Below are positions 44,077-52,918 of a DNA stretch of 64,000 bases, in pieces. The stretch is from Arthrobacter sp. P2b. Its GTDB lineage: Bacteria; Actinomycetota; Actinomycetes; Actinomycetales; Micrococcaceae. The translations under genes and the position numbers were made by a program. The notes beneath the pieces are model-generated. The model made no database searches. It saw only the letters and a list, made by a program, of their open reading frames with translations, and was not told where the DNA came from. The stretch is taken from assembly GCF_900168295.1 (NCBI RefSeq), contig NZ_FVZL01000007.1:124001-188000 (forward strand). The letters are read 5' to 3'. The number at the start of each line of letters is the position of its first letter. Within the stretch, counting starts at the first letter, position 1.

Positions 44077-46272
44077 ATGGATCCCCTGCACCTCCGTTCC
44101 GCCGGCACCAGCCTGGTGATCAGCTTCGACAGCGGGGAGGCTGAGGTCATCCATTGGGGCGCCGACCTCGGTGCCACCCTGCCGGACCTGGCCATCCTGA
44201 CCAGCCCCGTTCCCCACTCCGCCATCGACGCCCGCGTCCCCGCCGGCCTGCTCCCCCAGGCTTCCTCCTCCTGGCGCGGCCGTCCCGCCCTGCGTGGCTC
44301 GCGGATCACCGACGGCGACTCCGGCCTGGACTTCTCCTCCCGCCTCCGTACTACCTCGGTCACCTCAGAGGGCTCCAGTGCACAGATTGTCCAGGCCGAC
44401 GCCGATACCGGCATCAGCGTCTCGTCCCACCTGACGCTGCACGACGGCGGCCTGCTGGAACTGCGCCACACCGTCACCAACGAGGGCACCACCCCCTTCC
44501 AGGTGGACGAACTGGCAACCGTCCTCCCGGTGGCACCGGACGCCGTCGAACTCCTTGACCTGACCGGCCGCTGGTGCCGCGAGCGCCATCCGCAGCGCCG
44601 CGCCATCCAGCAGGGCACCTGGGTCCGGACCGGCCGGCACGGCCGCACCGGCCACGATTCCTCCCTGCTGTTCGCCGCCGGCACCCTGGGTTTCGGCAAT
44701 CGCCACGGCAAGGTCTGGGCCACCCACCTGGCCTGGAGCGGCAACCATGAGCAGTTCGCGGACACCATCGGCGACGGCCGGACCATGATCGGCGGCTCGG
44801 AGCTCCTGGGCCCCGCCGAGGTGGTCCTTGCACCGGGCGGCAGCTACACCACCCCGGCACTGTTCGCCGCCTACTCGGACGCCGGACTGGACGGGATCAC
44901 CGACGCCTTCTACAGCTGGTTCCGGTCCCGCCCGCACCACGTGCTCCCCGCCGCGTCCACCGGCCTGCCCGCCGGCAAGCCCCGCCCGGTGGTGCTCAAC
45001 ACCTGGGAAGCCGTCTACTTTGACCACAACCTGGACACGCTGATCGAGCTGGCCGAATCCGCCGCCGATCTCGGTGTGGAGCGCTTCGTGCTCGACGACG
45101 GCTGGTTCCGCGGCCGCCGCAACGACCAAGCCGGACTCGGTGACTGGTACGTCGATGAGACCCTGTGGCCGAACGGCCTGACGCCACTGATCGAGGCGGT
45201 GACCTCCCGCGGGATGGAGTTCGGGCTGTGGGTGGAACCGGAAATGGTCAACCTGGACTCGGACATTGCCCGGGCGCATCCGGACTGGATCGTTGGCCCC
45301 TCAGCCATCCAGCACAAGGACGGCGGCCGGCTGCCCCTGGAATGGCGCAACCAGCACATCATCGACCTGGTCAACCCTGAGGCCTGGCAGTACATCTATG
45401 ACCGCATCGACGCGCTCCTGGCCGGCAACAACATCAGCTACCTCAAATGGGACCAGAACAGGGACCTGCTGGAGCACGGTCACGCCGGCCGCTCCTCGGT
45501 CCACGAACAGACCCTCGCCGCGTACCGCCTGTTCGACGAGCTCCGCAAGGCGCACCCCGGCGTCGAGATTGAAAGCTGCTCCTCCGGCGGCGCCCGGGTG
45601 GACCTGGGCATCCTGGAACGGACCGACCGGATCTGGGGGTCGGACTGCAACGATGCGCTGGAGCGGCAGACCATCCAGCGCTGGACCGGCGCCGTGGTCC
45701 CTCCGGAGCTGGTGGGCAGCCACATCGGCCCCACCACGTCCCACACCACGGCCCGCACGCACGATTTGTCCTTCCGCGCCATCACCGCCCTGTTCGGCCA
45801 CTTCGGCATGGAGTGGGACGTCCGCAGCGTGCAGGGCGAGGAGCGTGAGGAACTGCGGCGCCTCGTGGGCCTGTACAAGGAGCACCGGGACCTGATCCAC
45901 AGCGGCCGCCGGGTCCACGCCGACGTCGCTTCCGACGCGCTTCTGCTGCACGGTGTTGCTGCTGCCGGCACGCCAGTTGTAAAAGGTACGACGGCGGCCC
46001 TGTTCGCTTTGGTCAGCACCCGCACCTCCGCGGCCGAGGAACCCGGGCGGATTGGACTCCCCGGCCTGGATGCGGAACGCAGCTACCGGGTGGAGGCAAT
46101 CTTCCCCGCGCCGGGCGACGCCGACTACGTGCACACCTTCACCCAGGTCCAGCCGCCGGCGTGGCTGTCCGACGGTGCGGCGGCAAGCGGCAGGTTCCTT
46201 GCCGAGGTGGGGCTTCCCATGCCCATCCTCAACCCCGAGCACGCGCTGCTGTTGAAGGTCACCGCCCTCTAG
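44077..46272 (+). CDS. Alpha-galactosidase, glycoside hydrolase family 36
   Basis: A 731-residue GH36 enzyme releasing terminal alpha-galactose from raffinose-type sugars. An N-terminal beta-sandwich (to about residue 300) precedes the catalytic barrel with LDDGWFRGRRNDQAGLGDW, the nucleophile Asp459 in YLKWDQNRD, CSSGGARVD, and the acid/base Asp523 in SDCNDALERQ. No signal peptide, so it acts inside the cell on imported sugar. ATG at 44077 has GAAAGAGA upstream; ATG at 44059 in the same frame is possible. It follows the importer genes in one operon, partly separated by hairpins. Confidence 0.88.
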   Translation: MDPLHLRSAGTSLVISFDSGEAEVIHWGADLGATLPDLAILTSPVPHSAIDARVPAGLLPQASSSWRGRPALRGSRITDGDSGLDFSSRLRTTSVTSEGSSAQIVQADADTGISVSSHLTLHDGGLLELRHTVTNEGTTPFQVDELATVLPVAPDAVELLDLTGRWCRERHPQRRAIQQGTWVRTGRHGRTGHDSSLLFAAGTLGFGNRHGKVWATHLAWSGNHEQFADTIGDGRTMIGGSELLGPAEVVLAPGGSYTTPALFAAYSDAGLDGITDAFYSWFRSRPHHVLPAASTGLPAGKPRPVVLNTWEAVYFDHNLDTLIELAESAADLGVERFVLDDGWFRGRRNDQAGLGDWYVDETLWPNGLTPLIEAVTSRGMEFGLWVEPEMVNLDSDIARAHPDWIVGPSAIQHKDGGRLPLEWRNQHIIDLVNPEAWQYIYDRIDALLAGNNISYLKWDQNRDLLEHGHAGRSSVHEQTLAAYRLFDELRKAHPGVEIESCSSGGARVDLGILERTDRIWGSDCNDALERQTIQRWTGAVVPPELVGSHIGPTTSHTTARTHDLSFRAITALFGHFGMEWDVRSVQGEEREELRRLVGLYKEHRDLIHSGRRVHADVASDALLLHGVAAAGTPVVKGTTAALFALVSTRTSAAEEPGRIGLPGLDAERSYRVEAIFPAPGDADYVHTFTQVQPPAWLSDGAAASGRFLAEVGLPMPILNPEHALLLKVTAL

Positions 46273-46303
46273 CAAGCGAGTGCTCTGTCCCGGCGTTTCC
46301 AAG

Positions 46304-46365
46304 CAACGCGGGGTCATTTATCACCCATTCCGAACGCCGGAACGGGCACCAAGTGACCCCGCGTT
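46304..46365. repeat. Palindromic interspersed element, copy B
   Basis: A 62-base element with ends CAACGCGGGGTCA (46304-46316) and TGACCCCGCGTT (46354-46365) and an inner hairpin CCCATTCCG...CGGAACGGG. Same ends as 12388-12450. It is followed by TTCTTTT and so may serve as the alpha-galactosidase terminator. Confidence 0.8.
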
Positions 46366-46388
46366 TCTTTTGGCTGTAGCTCCGACGA

Positions 46389-46394
46389 TAGATT
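46389..46394 (+). promoter_or_regulatory. -10 box for leaderless aroQ mRNA
   Basis: TAGATT, then seven bases to ATG at 46402; no ribosome site. Confidence 0.55.
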
Positions 46395-46401
46395 TGCCTG
46401 C

Positions 46402-46866
46402 ATGACTGAAGCCTCCTCCGCCGTCGACGCCGGCCGCGGCACCATCCTTGTGATCAATGGCCCCAACCTGAACCTCCTGGGCACCCGCGAGCCGGAAAAG
46501 TACGGCACCTCAACCCTCGCAGACGTGGAGCAGCTGGCCGCCGCCGCAGCGAAGGCCCATGGCTTCGACGTGGAATGTGTCCAGTCCAACCATGAAGGCG
46601 TCCTGCTGGATGTCATCCACGCGGCCCGGGGCACGGCCGCGGGCATCGTGATCAACGCCGGCGCTTTTACCCACACGTCCGTGGCACTCCGTGACGCCCT
46701 CGCCGCCGTGCAGCTTCCCGCCGTCGAGGTGCACATCACCAACGTCCACCAGCGCGAGGAATTCCGGCACCATTCGTACCTCTCGCCCGTGTGCGCGGCG
46801 GTCATCGTGGGCGCAGGCGTCACCGGGTACCGGCTGGCCATCGACTACCTGGGCGAAGTCCTCTAG
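46402..46866 (+). CDS. aroQ: 3-dehydroquinate dehydratase, type II
   Basis: A 154-residue dodecameric dehydratase. Motifs: [18 protein letters not shown] with catalytic Tyr34, [17 protein letters not shown], the [16 protein letters not shown] loop, and [15 protein letters not shown] with the catalytic histidine. It can serve the shikimate pathway or quinate breakdown; standing alone here, away from other aro genes, its use cannot be told. A leaderless ATG follows TAGATT (46389-46394). Its stop codon is shared in a CTAG overlap with the convergent acyltransferase gene. Confidence 0.92.
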   Translation: MTEASSAVDAGRGTILVINGPNLNLLGTREPEKYGTSTLADVEQLAAAAAKAHGFDVECVQSNHEGVLLDVIHAARGTAAGIVINAGAFTHTSVALRDALAAVQLPAVEVHITNVHQREEFRHHSYLSPVCAAVIVGAGVTGYRLAIDYLGEVL

Positions 46867-47990
46867 CTGCGTGTTCCGGCCCCTGCGGGCCAAAGCCGTG
46901 GTGTCCTGCCTGCGGCGAGGTCTTCCACCCAGCCCACGCACAGGATGGCGGCTCCCAGGAGCGGCCAGACCATGAGGAACAGCAGCCAGTCGCTTTCCAG
47001 CAGCCAAGGAAAGGCCTCGCTGAGGACCGGGTTTTCCCAGCCCAGGTCAATGAGCGGGACCGCGGCGACGAGCAGCAGGTTGTGCCACAGGTAGATGGTG
47101 ATGGCCCGGTTGTTGACGAGCGTTACAACGCCGTCGAGGATCTTCATCCGCCCGGGCAACGCCGGCCAGACCGGGGAAAGCCGCAAAAGCACCGCGCAGT
47201 ACCCCAAGGACCACAGGGCCTGGGCGAGCGGGATCTCGTTCAGGTTCCAGCCTTCCTCGCTCGGGTGGGTGGCCGCCCAGGCGAGTCCGAGCACCATGAG
47301 GGCCAGGGCAAGGACCACCACGACAGGGAACCGCAGTTTGCGCAGCAGGCCATCGTGGTGGGCGAAGCCGAGGACCCAGCACGAACCGAAGGTGATGAAG
47401 TCGGTGACGGGATTGTTCGCCCATTCCGGCAATGCCGCGTTTTCAAGGGTCAGGACAGCCAGAAGTCCAAGCGGGGCCAGCAAGGTAACCCAGGGAAACC
47501 GGCGGAACGCCTTGAGCAGCAGCGGTGACAGCAGCATGAACCAGAAGTAGGCCCGGATGTACCACAGGATCTCCTCGGCCTGGAAACCCCATGAGGAGTC
47601 GGTCAGGACGCCATTTGTTCCCGCGCTTTCCGGGAACGGCGGGGTGCCCACCGGGACGAACCACAAAGCAAGGTCCAGCCAGTAGCCTTCCTCCTCCTGC
47701 CATGGCCGCCAGCCCGTGAGGAACAGCAGGCCCAGCACGGTGACGGCGTAGAGCCAGAGCGGAAGCAGCAGCCGCCGGGCCCGGCTTTTCAGGACCCCCG
47801 CAGCGGGCCGGTCCAGCGACCGGGCCATCAGGGCCCCTGCCAGGGCGAACATCACGCCCATTGAGGGAAACACGAGGCTCATCCAGACGGCACCCGAGAA
47901 GCTGTGGAAGGCAACCACCCGGGCCAGTGCCACCGCACGCAGGGTATCCAGGTACCGGTCCCGCCCGGGTGCCTGGATACCAGTTGACAT
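46863..47990 (-). CDS. Acyltransferase 3 family membrane protein
   Basis: A 375-residue protein with about ten membrane helices and the family's N-terminal [22 protein letters not shown] (active-site histidine at the end of helix 1). Such proteins O-acetylate or otherwise acylate cell-surface sugars or exported molecules. ATG at 47988-47990 has GAGGAAGGAAG upstream. A polysaccharide deacetylase lies divergently beyond a 341-base gap. Its stop overlaps that of aroQ by four bases. Confidence 0.78.
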   Translation of the reverse strand: MSTGIQAPGRDRYLDTLRAVALARVVAFHSFSGAVWMSLVFPSMGVMFALAGALMARSLDRPAAGVLKSRARRLLLPLWLYAVTVLGLLFLTGWRPWQEEEGYWLDLALWFVPVGTPPFPESAGTNGVLTDSSWGFQAEEILWYIRAYFWFMLLSPLLLKAFRRFPWVTLLAPLGLLAVLTLENAALPEWANNPVTDFITFGSCWVLGFAHHDGLLRKLRFPVVVVLALALMVLGLAWAATHPSEEGWNLNEIPLAQALWSLGYCAVLLRLSPVWPALPGRMKILDGVVTLVNNRAITIYLWHNLLLVAAVPLIDLGWENPVLSEAFPWLLESDWLLFLMVWPLLGAAILCVGWVEDLAAGRTPRLWPAGAGTRS

Positions 47991-48331
47991 GGCTTCCTTC
48001 CTCCCGGGTTGCCGCCTTGCTTCCGCACAACAGTAGAAGCACCAGCGGACGGGGGCATCTGTAGGAGGTACTCGAAGTTTTCCCTTGCCATACCTGCATC
48101 CCGGGCCGGATGTGGGGCAGGCCGGCGGGAACTCCCCTTCTTTGGGATTGGGTAGCCCAGGCCCTCGACCCCAAAAGCACGCGCAGAATACTATTCGTTT
48201 ACGCCGGGGAGCCCGGCCAGGGCGGACAATGCAGCTGGTACGGCTGCAGTAAGGGACCTCGTCCCGATACATAAAATAAGCGGATCCACGACCGATCCGC
48301 CGGTGCACATGCCAGGCCTTCGGGGTGCCCA
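47991..48331. other. 341-base divergent gap (acyltransferase / deacetylase)
   Basis: Carries the upstream regions of two divergent genes. On the plus strand there is a -10-like TAAAAT at 48272-48277, then a 7-base-stem hairpin GCGGATC/GATCCGC at 48280-48300 that would lie near the mRNA start. On the minus strand TACTGT near 48036 is a weak -10 candidate. No coding frame stands out. Confidence 0.55.
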
Positions 48332-49114
48332 ATGCGAAAACTTTTTGTTCTGCTGACGTCCGTGTTTTTGGTGTTGACCCTCGGCGGCTTCACCGGGGAT
48401 GCCGGCTTCAGCCGCGGCATGGTCAGCGTCACATTCGACGACGGCTGGGCCAGCCAGCACCGGAATGCGCTGCCCATTCTGGACAAGTATGGAATTCCGG
48501 CCACCATGTACATCCACTCCGGAGCCATTGACGAACAGCCCACGTACATGACGCAGGAGCAGATCCAGGACTTTGCGGACCGCGGCCATGAGATCGCGTC
48601 CCACTCTGTGACGCACGCGCACCTTCGCGAGGTCCCGGCCGGCCAGCTCGATGCGGAGCTGAGGGAAAGCCAGGCTACGCTGCGGCAGTTGTTCGGACCG
48701 GCGGCGGCCACCAGCTTCGCCTCGCCCTATGCCGAATACAACGACGCAACCCTGGCGGCCATCAGGCAGGTCTACTCCAACCAGCGGGCCTATGACGACG
48801 ACGGGACGGACGACTCCGGCTTCAACACCCGCCTCAACTATGACCCCTATAACTTGAGGGTGAAGTTCGTTGACGCCACCACCACCACGGCAACCGTGCA
48901 GGGGTGGATCAATTCCGCCAAGTTCTACAACGCCTGGCTGATCCTGGGCTACCACGAAGTGGGCGAAAACATCGGCGGCGGCGTCTACACCACGGACACC
49001 GCCGTACTCGATGCCGACATGAAAGCCGTCAGGGACAGCGGCCTTGGCATTGTCACGGTCGCTGATGGCGCCGCCGAAGCCTTGCCGCAGGCATCAGTAA
49101 ACCTGCCGGGCTGA
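48332..49114 (+). CDS. Secreted polysaccharide deacetylase (NodB domain)
   Basis: A 260-residue carbohydrate esterase family 4 protein. A signal peptide covers about residues 1-22. The NodB motifs are VTFDDGW (metal and catalytic Asp pair), SHSVTHAH (two metal-binding His) and FASPYAEYND. The C-terminal part has ILGYHEV, supplying a late His. It probably removes acetyl groups from cell-wall or surface sugars. ATG at 48332 has only a weak GGGGTG upstream. Confidence 0.83.
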   Translation: MRKLFVLLTSVFLVLTLGGFTGDAGFSRGMVSVTFDDGWASQHRNALPILDKYGIPATMYIHSGAIDEQPTYMTQEQIQDFADRGHEIASHSVTHAHLREVPAGQLDAELRESQATLRQLFGPAAATSFASPYAEYNDATLAAIRQVYSNQRAYDDDGTDDSGFNTRLNYDPYNLRVKFVDATTTTATVQGWINSAKFYNAWLILGYHEVGENIGGGVYTTDTAVLDADMKAVRDSGLGIVTVADGAAEALPQASVNLPG

Positions 49115-49135
49115 CCCGCCACCTGCGCGGGCTGG

Positions 49136-50320
49136 CTATTTCTGGATGCACTGCCCGGAGGAAACAGGCGACGTCAGCGCCGGGGCCTGCGCGGCGACCG
49201 GATTCAGGTCATCCATGGTGATGGCGAAGCCCATGTCCGTGTCCGAGGTGGCCTTGGCGAAGATGACGCCCGCCACCTGGCCGTCCGTTGTGAGCAGCGG
49301 CCCGCCGGAATTACCCGGCTGCACGTCGCCGGCCAGCCGGTAGATCTCCTCCGGGGTCGGGTTGCTGCCGTAGATGTCGGGGACCAGCACGGTGGTGATG
49401 TCCTGCACGGTGGCCGGCTTCGATTGGAAGGGACCGCCGTGCGGGTAGCCGGCGAAAGCCGCCGGGCTGCCCCCGGGCAGGTCTGTGCTCAGTGGCAGCG
49501 GCTGCGACGGCAGGTCCTCCACGGCCAGTACCGCGAGGTCATGCTTGGTGTCGAAGTAGACCACGCGGCCCGGCATCGCGCCGCCGTCGGGCAATTCCAC
49601 CACCGGCTGCGACACGCCCGCCACAACGTGCGCGTTCGTCACCACGCGATCCTCGGAAACCACAAAGCCGGTGCCGGTCTGGTTTTGGCCGCATTCGTAG
49701 GCCGTGCCCGCAATTCTCAGGACGGACTCGGCCGCCCTGTTCAAGGCAGGGGTGTCAGTGCTGGCATTGGGCACGGGAACTACAGGGCCCTGTTCCAGCC
49801 CCTCAATGAGGGTGGGAATTCCGTTGCCAATAACTGCCGAGCGCAGCTGCGCCATGGTGGCCTTGACCGGGGTGGGGGTCAGTCCGTCGATGAACCGGAT
49901 GACCTTGGATTCCGCCAGCTGCTGGGAAACGAGCGGCACACCCAGTGAACTGATGCTGAACGCGAGCATGGACATGACCAGCGCGGAAACCACAACATTG
50001 GCGGCGCCGCCCACCAGCCGGTCCGCTGCCCGCAGGGGCCGGATCCGCATAGCGCCGCGTATTTGCCGGCCCACCATGGTGCCCAGGCCATGCCCCAGGA
50101 CCACCAGGACGACGGCGGCCGCCACGATGGCGGTCAGCCTCCATCCGGAGTCCTCAACGAAGCCGCTGACCAGGGGAACAGCGAAAAAGGCCGCCACGGC
50201 GCCGGCAGCAAAACCGGCGATGCCGCCCGCCGTCACGAGGAAGCCGTTGCGGAGGCCGTAGACCAGGTAGGACAGCAGGGCCAGGATCAAGATCAGGTCC
50301 AGGACAGTCAAGCCGACCAC
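49136..50320 (-). CDS. MarP-like membrane serine protease (CvpA + trypsin domains)
   Basis: A 394-residue protease. Four membrane helices in the first 130 residues form a CvpA-like unit; a chymotrypsin-fold domain follows outside the membrane with His231 (TNAHVVAG), Asp261 (HDLAVLAV) and Ser338 (GNSGGPLL). Cys210 and Cys391 correspond to the disulfide reported for M. tuberculosis MarP (Rv3671c), needed for acid resistance. GTG at 50318-50320 has AGGAG upstream. It keeps the conserved position next to crp. Confidence 0.88.
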   Translation of the reverse strand: MVGLTVLDLILILALLSYLVYGLRNGFLVTAGGIAGFAAGAVAAFFAVPLVSGFVEDSGWRLTAIVAAAVVLVVLGHGLGTMVGRQIRGAMRIRPLRAADRLVGGAANVVVSALVMSMLAFSISSLGVPLVSQQLAESKVIRFIDGLTPTPVKATMAQLRSAVIGNGIPTLIEGLEQGPVVPVPNASTDTPALNRAAESVLRIAGTAYECGQNQTGTGFVVSEDRVVTNAHVVAGVSQPVVELPDGGAMPGRVVYFDTKHDLAVLAVEDLPSQPLPLSTDLPGGSPAAFAGYPHGGPFQSKPATVQDITTVLVPDIYGSNPTPEEIYRLAGDVQPGNSGGPLLTTDGQVAGVIFAKATSDTDMGFAITMDDLNPVAAQAPALTSPVSSGQCIQK

Positions 50321-50571
50321 GAAGGCTCCTTATAAACAGTTGAAACCTCATTCTAATGGCGGTGGCTGACAATCATCTGTGGGTTTGCTTCTGCTGCCGG
50401 GCACCCGCATGGCGCTCCCGGACGGGCCGTAACGGGCCGGTGAAATGCGTCCGATCGCACCGTTTGGGCCCGTCATAGGGGCGTTTCGGCTGCCAAGTTC
50501 GTCACAGAACCTTGAAAATTCTGAAACAATGGCACAAGCGCCACAGCCGATACTTTTACTCAGGAGATTTT

Positions 50572-51249
50572 ATGGACATCGAGGTACTGCGCCGAGCACC
50601 CCTTTTCGCCACGCTCGACGACGACGCATTCCGTCTGCTGACGGACGAGCTCACCGAGGTGGACCTTTCCCGCGGCGCATCTGTTTTCCGCGAGGGCGAC
50701 CAGGGTGACCAGCTTTACTTCATCGTTTCCGGCAAGGTGAAGCTGGGACGCACCTCCCCGGACGGCCGCGAATCACTCCTGGCCATCCTCGGCCCGGGTG
50801 AACTGTTCGGCGAAATGGCGCTGTTCGATCCCAGCCCTCGCACCGCCACGGCAACCGCGGTCTCCGAGACCCGCCTGGCCGGATTGAAGAACGAGAGCCT
50901 GAACAACCTGCTCCGCACGCGCCCCGAGGTTTCGGCCCAGCTCCTGCAGGCTTTGGCCCGCCGTCTGCGCCGCACCAACGACTCCCTCTCGGACCTGGTG
51001 TTCTCCGACGTTCCCGGCCGCGTCGCCAAAGCACTGCTGGACCTGGCCGACCGCTTTGGCCGCCCCGCCACCGACGGTGTCCTGGTGGCCCACGAGCTTA
51101 CGCAGGAAGAGCTGGCGCAGCTGGTGGGCGCCTCCCGCGAAACCGTGAATAAGGCCCTCGCCGAGTTCGTCCAGCGCGGCTGGCTCCGCCTGGAGGCCCG
51201 CGCCGTAGTCATCCTGGACATGCAGCGCCTCCGCCAGCGCTCCCGCTAA
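50572..51249 (+). CDS. Crp/GlxR-type cAMP-dependent global regulator
   Basis: A 225-residue Crp/Fnr protein. The cyclic-nucleotide domain has the phosphate-binding cassette GPGELFGEMALFDPSPRTATATA; the C-terminal winged helix contains ELTQEELAQLVGASRETVNKAL. It matches GlxR of corynebacteria and Rv3676 in length and context. It is expected to bind TGTGA-N6-TCACA sites, one of which lies upstream of acsA (35123). ATG at 50572 has AGGAG upstream. A strong hairpin follows. Confidence 0.92.
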   Translation: MDIEVLRRAPLFATLDDDAFRLLTDELTEVDLSRGASVFREGDQGDQLYFIVSGKVKLGRTSPDGRESLLAILGPGELFGEMALFDPSPRTATATAVSETRLAGLKNESLNNLLRTRPEVSAQLLQALARRLRRTNDSLSDLVFSDVPGRVAKALLDLADRFGRPATDGVLVAHELTQEELAQLVGASRETVNKALAEFVQRGWLRLEARAVVILDMQRLRQRSR

Positions 51250-51257
51250 GCACCGCA

Positions 51258-51285
51258 AGAAGGCCGCCCCTCGGGGCGGCCTTCT
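51258..51285 (+). terminator. Terminator hairpin after the Crp-family gene
   Basis: AGAAGGCCGCCC (51258-51269) pairs perfectly with GGGCGGCCTTCT (51274-51285) around CTCG. Confidence 0.75.
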
Positions 51286-51295
51286 GCATGCCGTT

Positions 51296-51318
51296 CGGTG
51301 GTTGAGCCTGTCGAAACC
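51296..51318 (-). repeat. REP-like element upstream of the GIY-YIG gene (inverted copy)
   Basis: Reads GGTGGTTGAGCCTGTCGAAA on the plus strand, the reverse complement of the downstream copies with one mismatch. Confidence 0.8.
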
Positions 51319-51385
51319 CAAGTGCCTTTCCACATAGCCGCCTCTGTCCCTCCTCTAGACAGTCCAGGCGCAGGAGAATCGGCCC

Positions 51386-51679
51386 ATGCCATTCACCTAC
51401 ATGCTCCGATGCTCTGACGGGTCCTATTACGTAGGCAGCACAACAAACATCGAAGTTCGCCTCGCACAACACCAGACAGGTGCAGGAGCCGTTTATACCC
51501 GGCGTCGACGCCCTGTCGAACTCATATGGTTCGAAGAATTTAGCCGTATCGACCAAGCGTTCGCCAGGGAGAAACAGGTCCAGGGTTGGAGCCGCGCCAA
51601 ACGGGAAGCGCTGATTGCCGGAACGTATGGCACGTTGCCCGGGCTCTCGGCGAATCACAGCAGGCCGCGTCGTGAATAG
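51386..51679 (+). CDS. GIY-YIG nuclease domain protein (UPF0213/YhbQ type)
   Basis: A 97-residue single-domain GIY-YIG endonuclease-fold protein: TYMLRCSDGSYYVGSTTNIEVRLAQH (the Y..Y-V-G core with the arginine), GAVYTRRRRPVELIWFEEF, and EKQVQGWSRAKREALI with the conserved glutamate and KR pair. Family members nick or cleave DNA structures; the stand-alone function is unclear. ATG at 51386 follows GGAG. It abuts REP-like repeats on both sides, which suggests it moves with them. Base composition is slightly less GC-rich than its neighbours. Confidence 0.85.
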   Translation: MPFTYMLRCSDGSYYVGSTTNIEVRLAQHQTGAGAVYTRRRRPVELIWFEEFSRIDQAFAREKQVQGWSRAKREALIAGTYGTLPGLSANHSRPRRE

Positions 51680-51743
51680 GGTTTCGACAAGCTCAACCAC
51701 CGGAACGTGCTTCGGTTTCGACAAGCTCAACCACCGGAACGTG
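51680..51743 (+). repeat. Two tandem REP-like copies downstream of the GIY-YIG gene
   Basis: A 30-base unit with core TTTCGACAAGCTCAACCACC occurs at 51680-51709 and again, identical, at 51714-51743 (period 34). The first begins at the base after the TAG stop. Confidence 0.9.
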
Positions 51744-51799
51744 ATGGAGCGTCCACAGCCGAGGAGCGCCGGCGGCGGTAAAATTGAGCCTAGAGGTGC

Positions 51800-51988
51800 A
51801 TGGCGATGTCTGTGGCTCTGGCTGTCTTCCTGATCCTGCTGGGCCTGGCGTCCCTGGCTGCCATTGCCGGGACGGTGGCCCTGGTGATCCGCGACGGCCG
51901 CGGCCAGATTCCGCTGGAGCCTTCTATCCGGCCCTGGACTGCGGGGGCGCTTCCCAGCCGCCCCTACTCCACGCTCCCTAAGATCTAG
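51800..51988 (+). CDS. Small single-pass membrane protein
   Basis: A 62-residue protein: one hydrophobic helix at about residues 5-30 (ALAVFLILLGLASLAAIAGTVALVI), then RDGRG and a Pro-rich tail. A -10-like TAAAAT (51779-51784) and AGAGG ribosome site precede ATG at 51800 (ATG at 51806 is also possible). The conserved-looking tail IRPWTAGALPSRPYSTLP suggests a real gene, but I do not recognise a family. Confidence 0.6.
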   Translation: MAMSVALAVFLILLGLASLAAIAGTVALVIRDGRGQIPLEPSIRPWTAGALPSRPYSTLPKI

Positions 51989-51991
51989 CCT

Positions 51992-52903
51992 TTAGCGTTC
52001 GCGCTGGGGATCGCCGGGTGTGGTCTTCGCCGCCTCCACCTCGAGGAGGAGCCTGCCGTCCTCCTGGACAAGGCTGGGCTGGTACACGTGGGCTTTACGC
52101 TTGTAGCTCAGGTAGGCGATGCAGCCGTTGGCCGAGGCCATCTTTTCAAGCATGATCTCGGAGCCAGGCACCAGGAGCTCGCCGAGGGTCCGCCCCACGG
52201 TGTTCTCCTGGCCCACTTCGTCGCCGAGGGCGGTGGTATCACGGTCTTCGATAATCCTTGCGGCGTTCACCCACCTGCCCCAGACGCCTTTGCCTTCCAG
52301 GAGGGTGGGCTCCTGGCTCAGCGGCACGGTGGCCGCGAAGTAGCGGGTGTCGAACCTGCGGTGCGCGAAGTCCGGGCTGCGCCAGTTGACCAGGGACTTC
52401 AGCAGGTCGGTCCGCAGCAGGAGGCCCCGCTTTTCCAGGACCTGCGTAAACGTCTTCTCCTGTTCGGCGACGGCAATGCGGGCACGCATCCAGTCGGCGG
52501 TGGACGTGGCTTCGACGGTACTGGACATGTCCGGCCCCGCCAGCAGCACGCCCGTCTCTTCGAAAAGTTCCCGGATGGCGCCCACCACGTGGCGGCGTGC
52601 CAGCCCGACGTCGTCCGTTCCCATCTGCTCAGCCCAATGCTGCGGTGACGGGCCCAGCCACCCGACGGGGTCGTCGTCGGCGGCATCAAGCGAGCCGCCG
52701 GGGAACGCAAGAACCCCCAGCGGCGAGGAACCTGGCCGGTAAGCCAGCCAGGTTTCCAGGCCGGTGGGGGAATCCCGCAAGAGGACCACGGACGACGCCA
52801 GGCGCGCAGCCCGTGGCGTCCGTTCGCCGTGTTCAAGCCAGCTGTGCGCTGCCCCTTCGAGATCCTGGGGAAGAGCAAAAAGGCGTCGGGCGAGGTGAGG
52901 CAA
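51992..52903 (-). CDS. NUDIX hydrolase (NUDT19/Rv3672c-like)
   Basis: A 303-residue NUDIX protein with an interrupted box: FPGGSLDAADDDPVGW, an insertion of about 25 residues, then HVVGAIRELFEETGVLL. Such long-insert forms include CoA diphosphatases of the NUDT7/19 group. An in-frame stop at 52919-52921 leaves TTG at 52901-52903 as the only start candidate near the N-terminus. It follows the RidA gene by 15 bases on the same strand. Confidence 0.75.
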   Translation of the reverse strand: MPHLARRLFALPQDLEGAAHSWLEHGERTPRAARLASSVVLLRDSPTGLETWLAYRPGSSPLGVLAFPGGSLDAADDDPVGWLGPSPQHWAEQMGTDDVGLARRHVVGAIRELFEETGVLLAGPDMSSTVEATSTADWMRARIAVAEQEKTFTQVLEKRGLLLRTDLLKSLVNWRSPDFAHRRFDTRYFAATVPLSQEPTLLEGKGVWGRWVNAARIIEDRDTTALGDEVGQENTVGRTLGELLVPGSEIMLEKMASANGCIAYLSYKRKAHVYQPSLVQEDGRLLLEVEAAKTTPGDPQRER

Positions 52904-52918
52904 GGGAAGCGACCGGCC

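Larger units (their letters stand above)
51296..51743. mobile_element. Candidate REP/GIY-YIG mobile unit
   Basis: A GIY-YIG gene framed by repeats in opposite orientation: one copy upstream (51296-51318) and two downstream (51680-51743), the first touching the stop codon. The whole unit lies between two genes of an otherwise conserved block. No target-site duplication was established, so mobility is inferred from the arrangement only. Confidence 0.45.
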
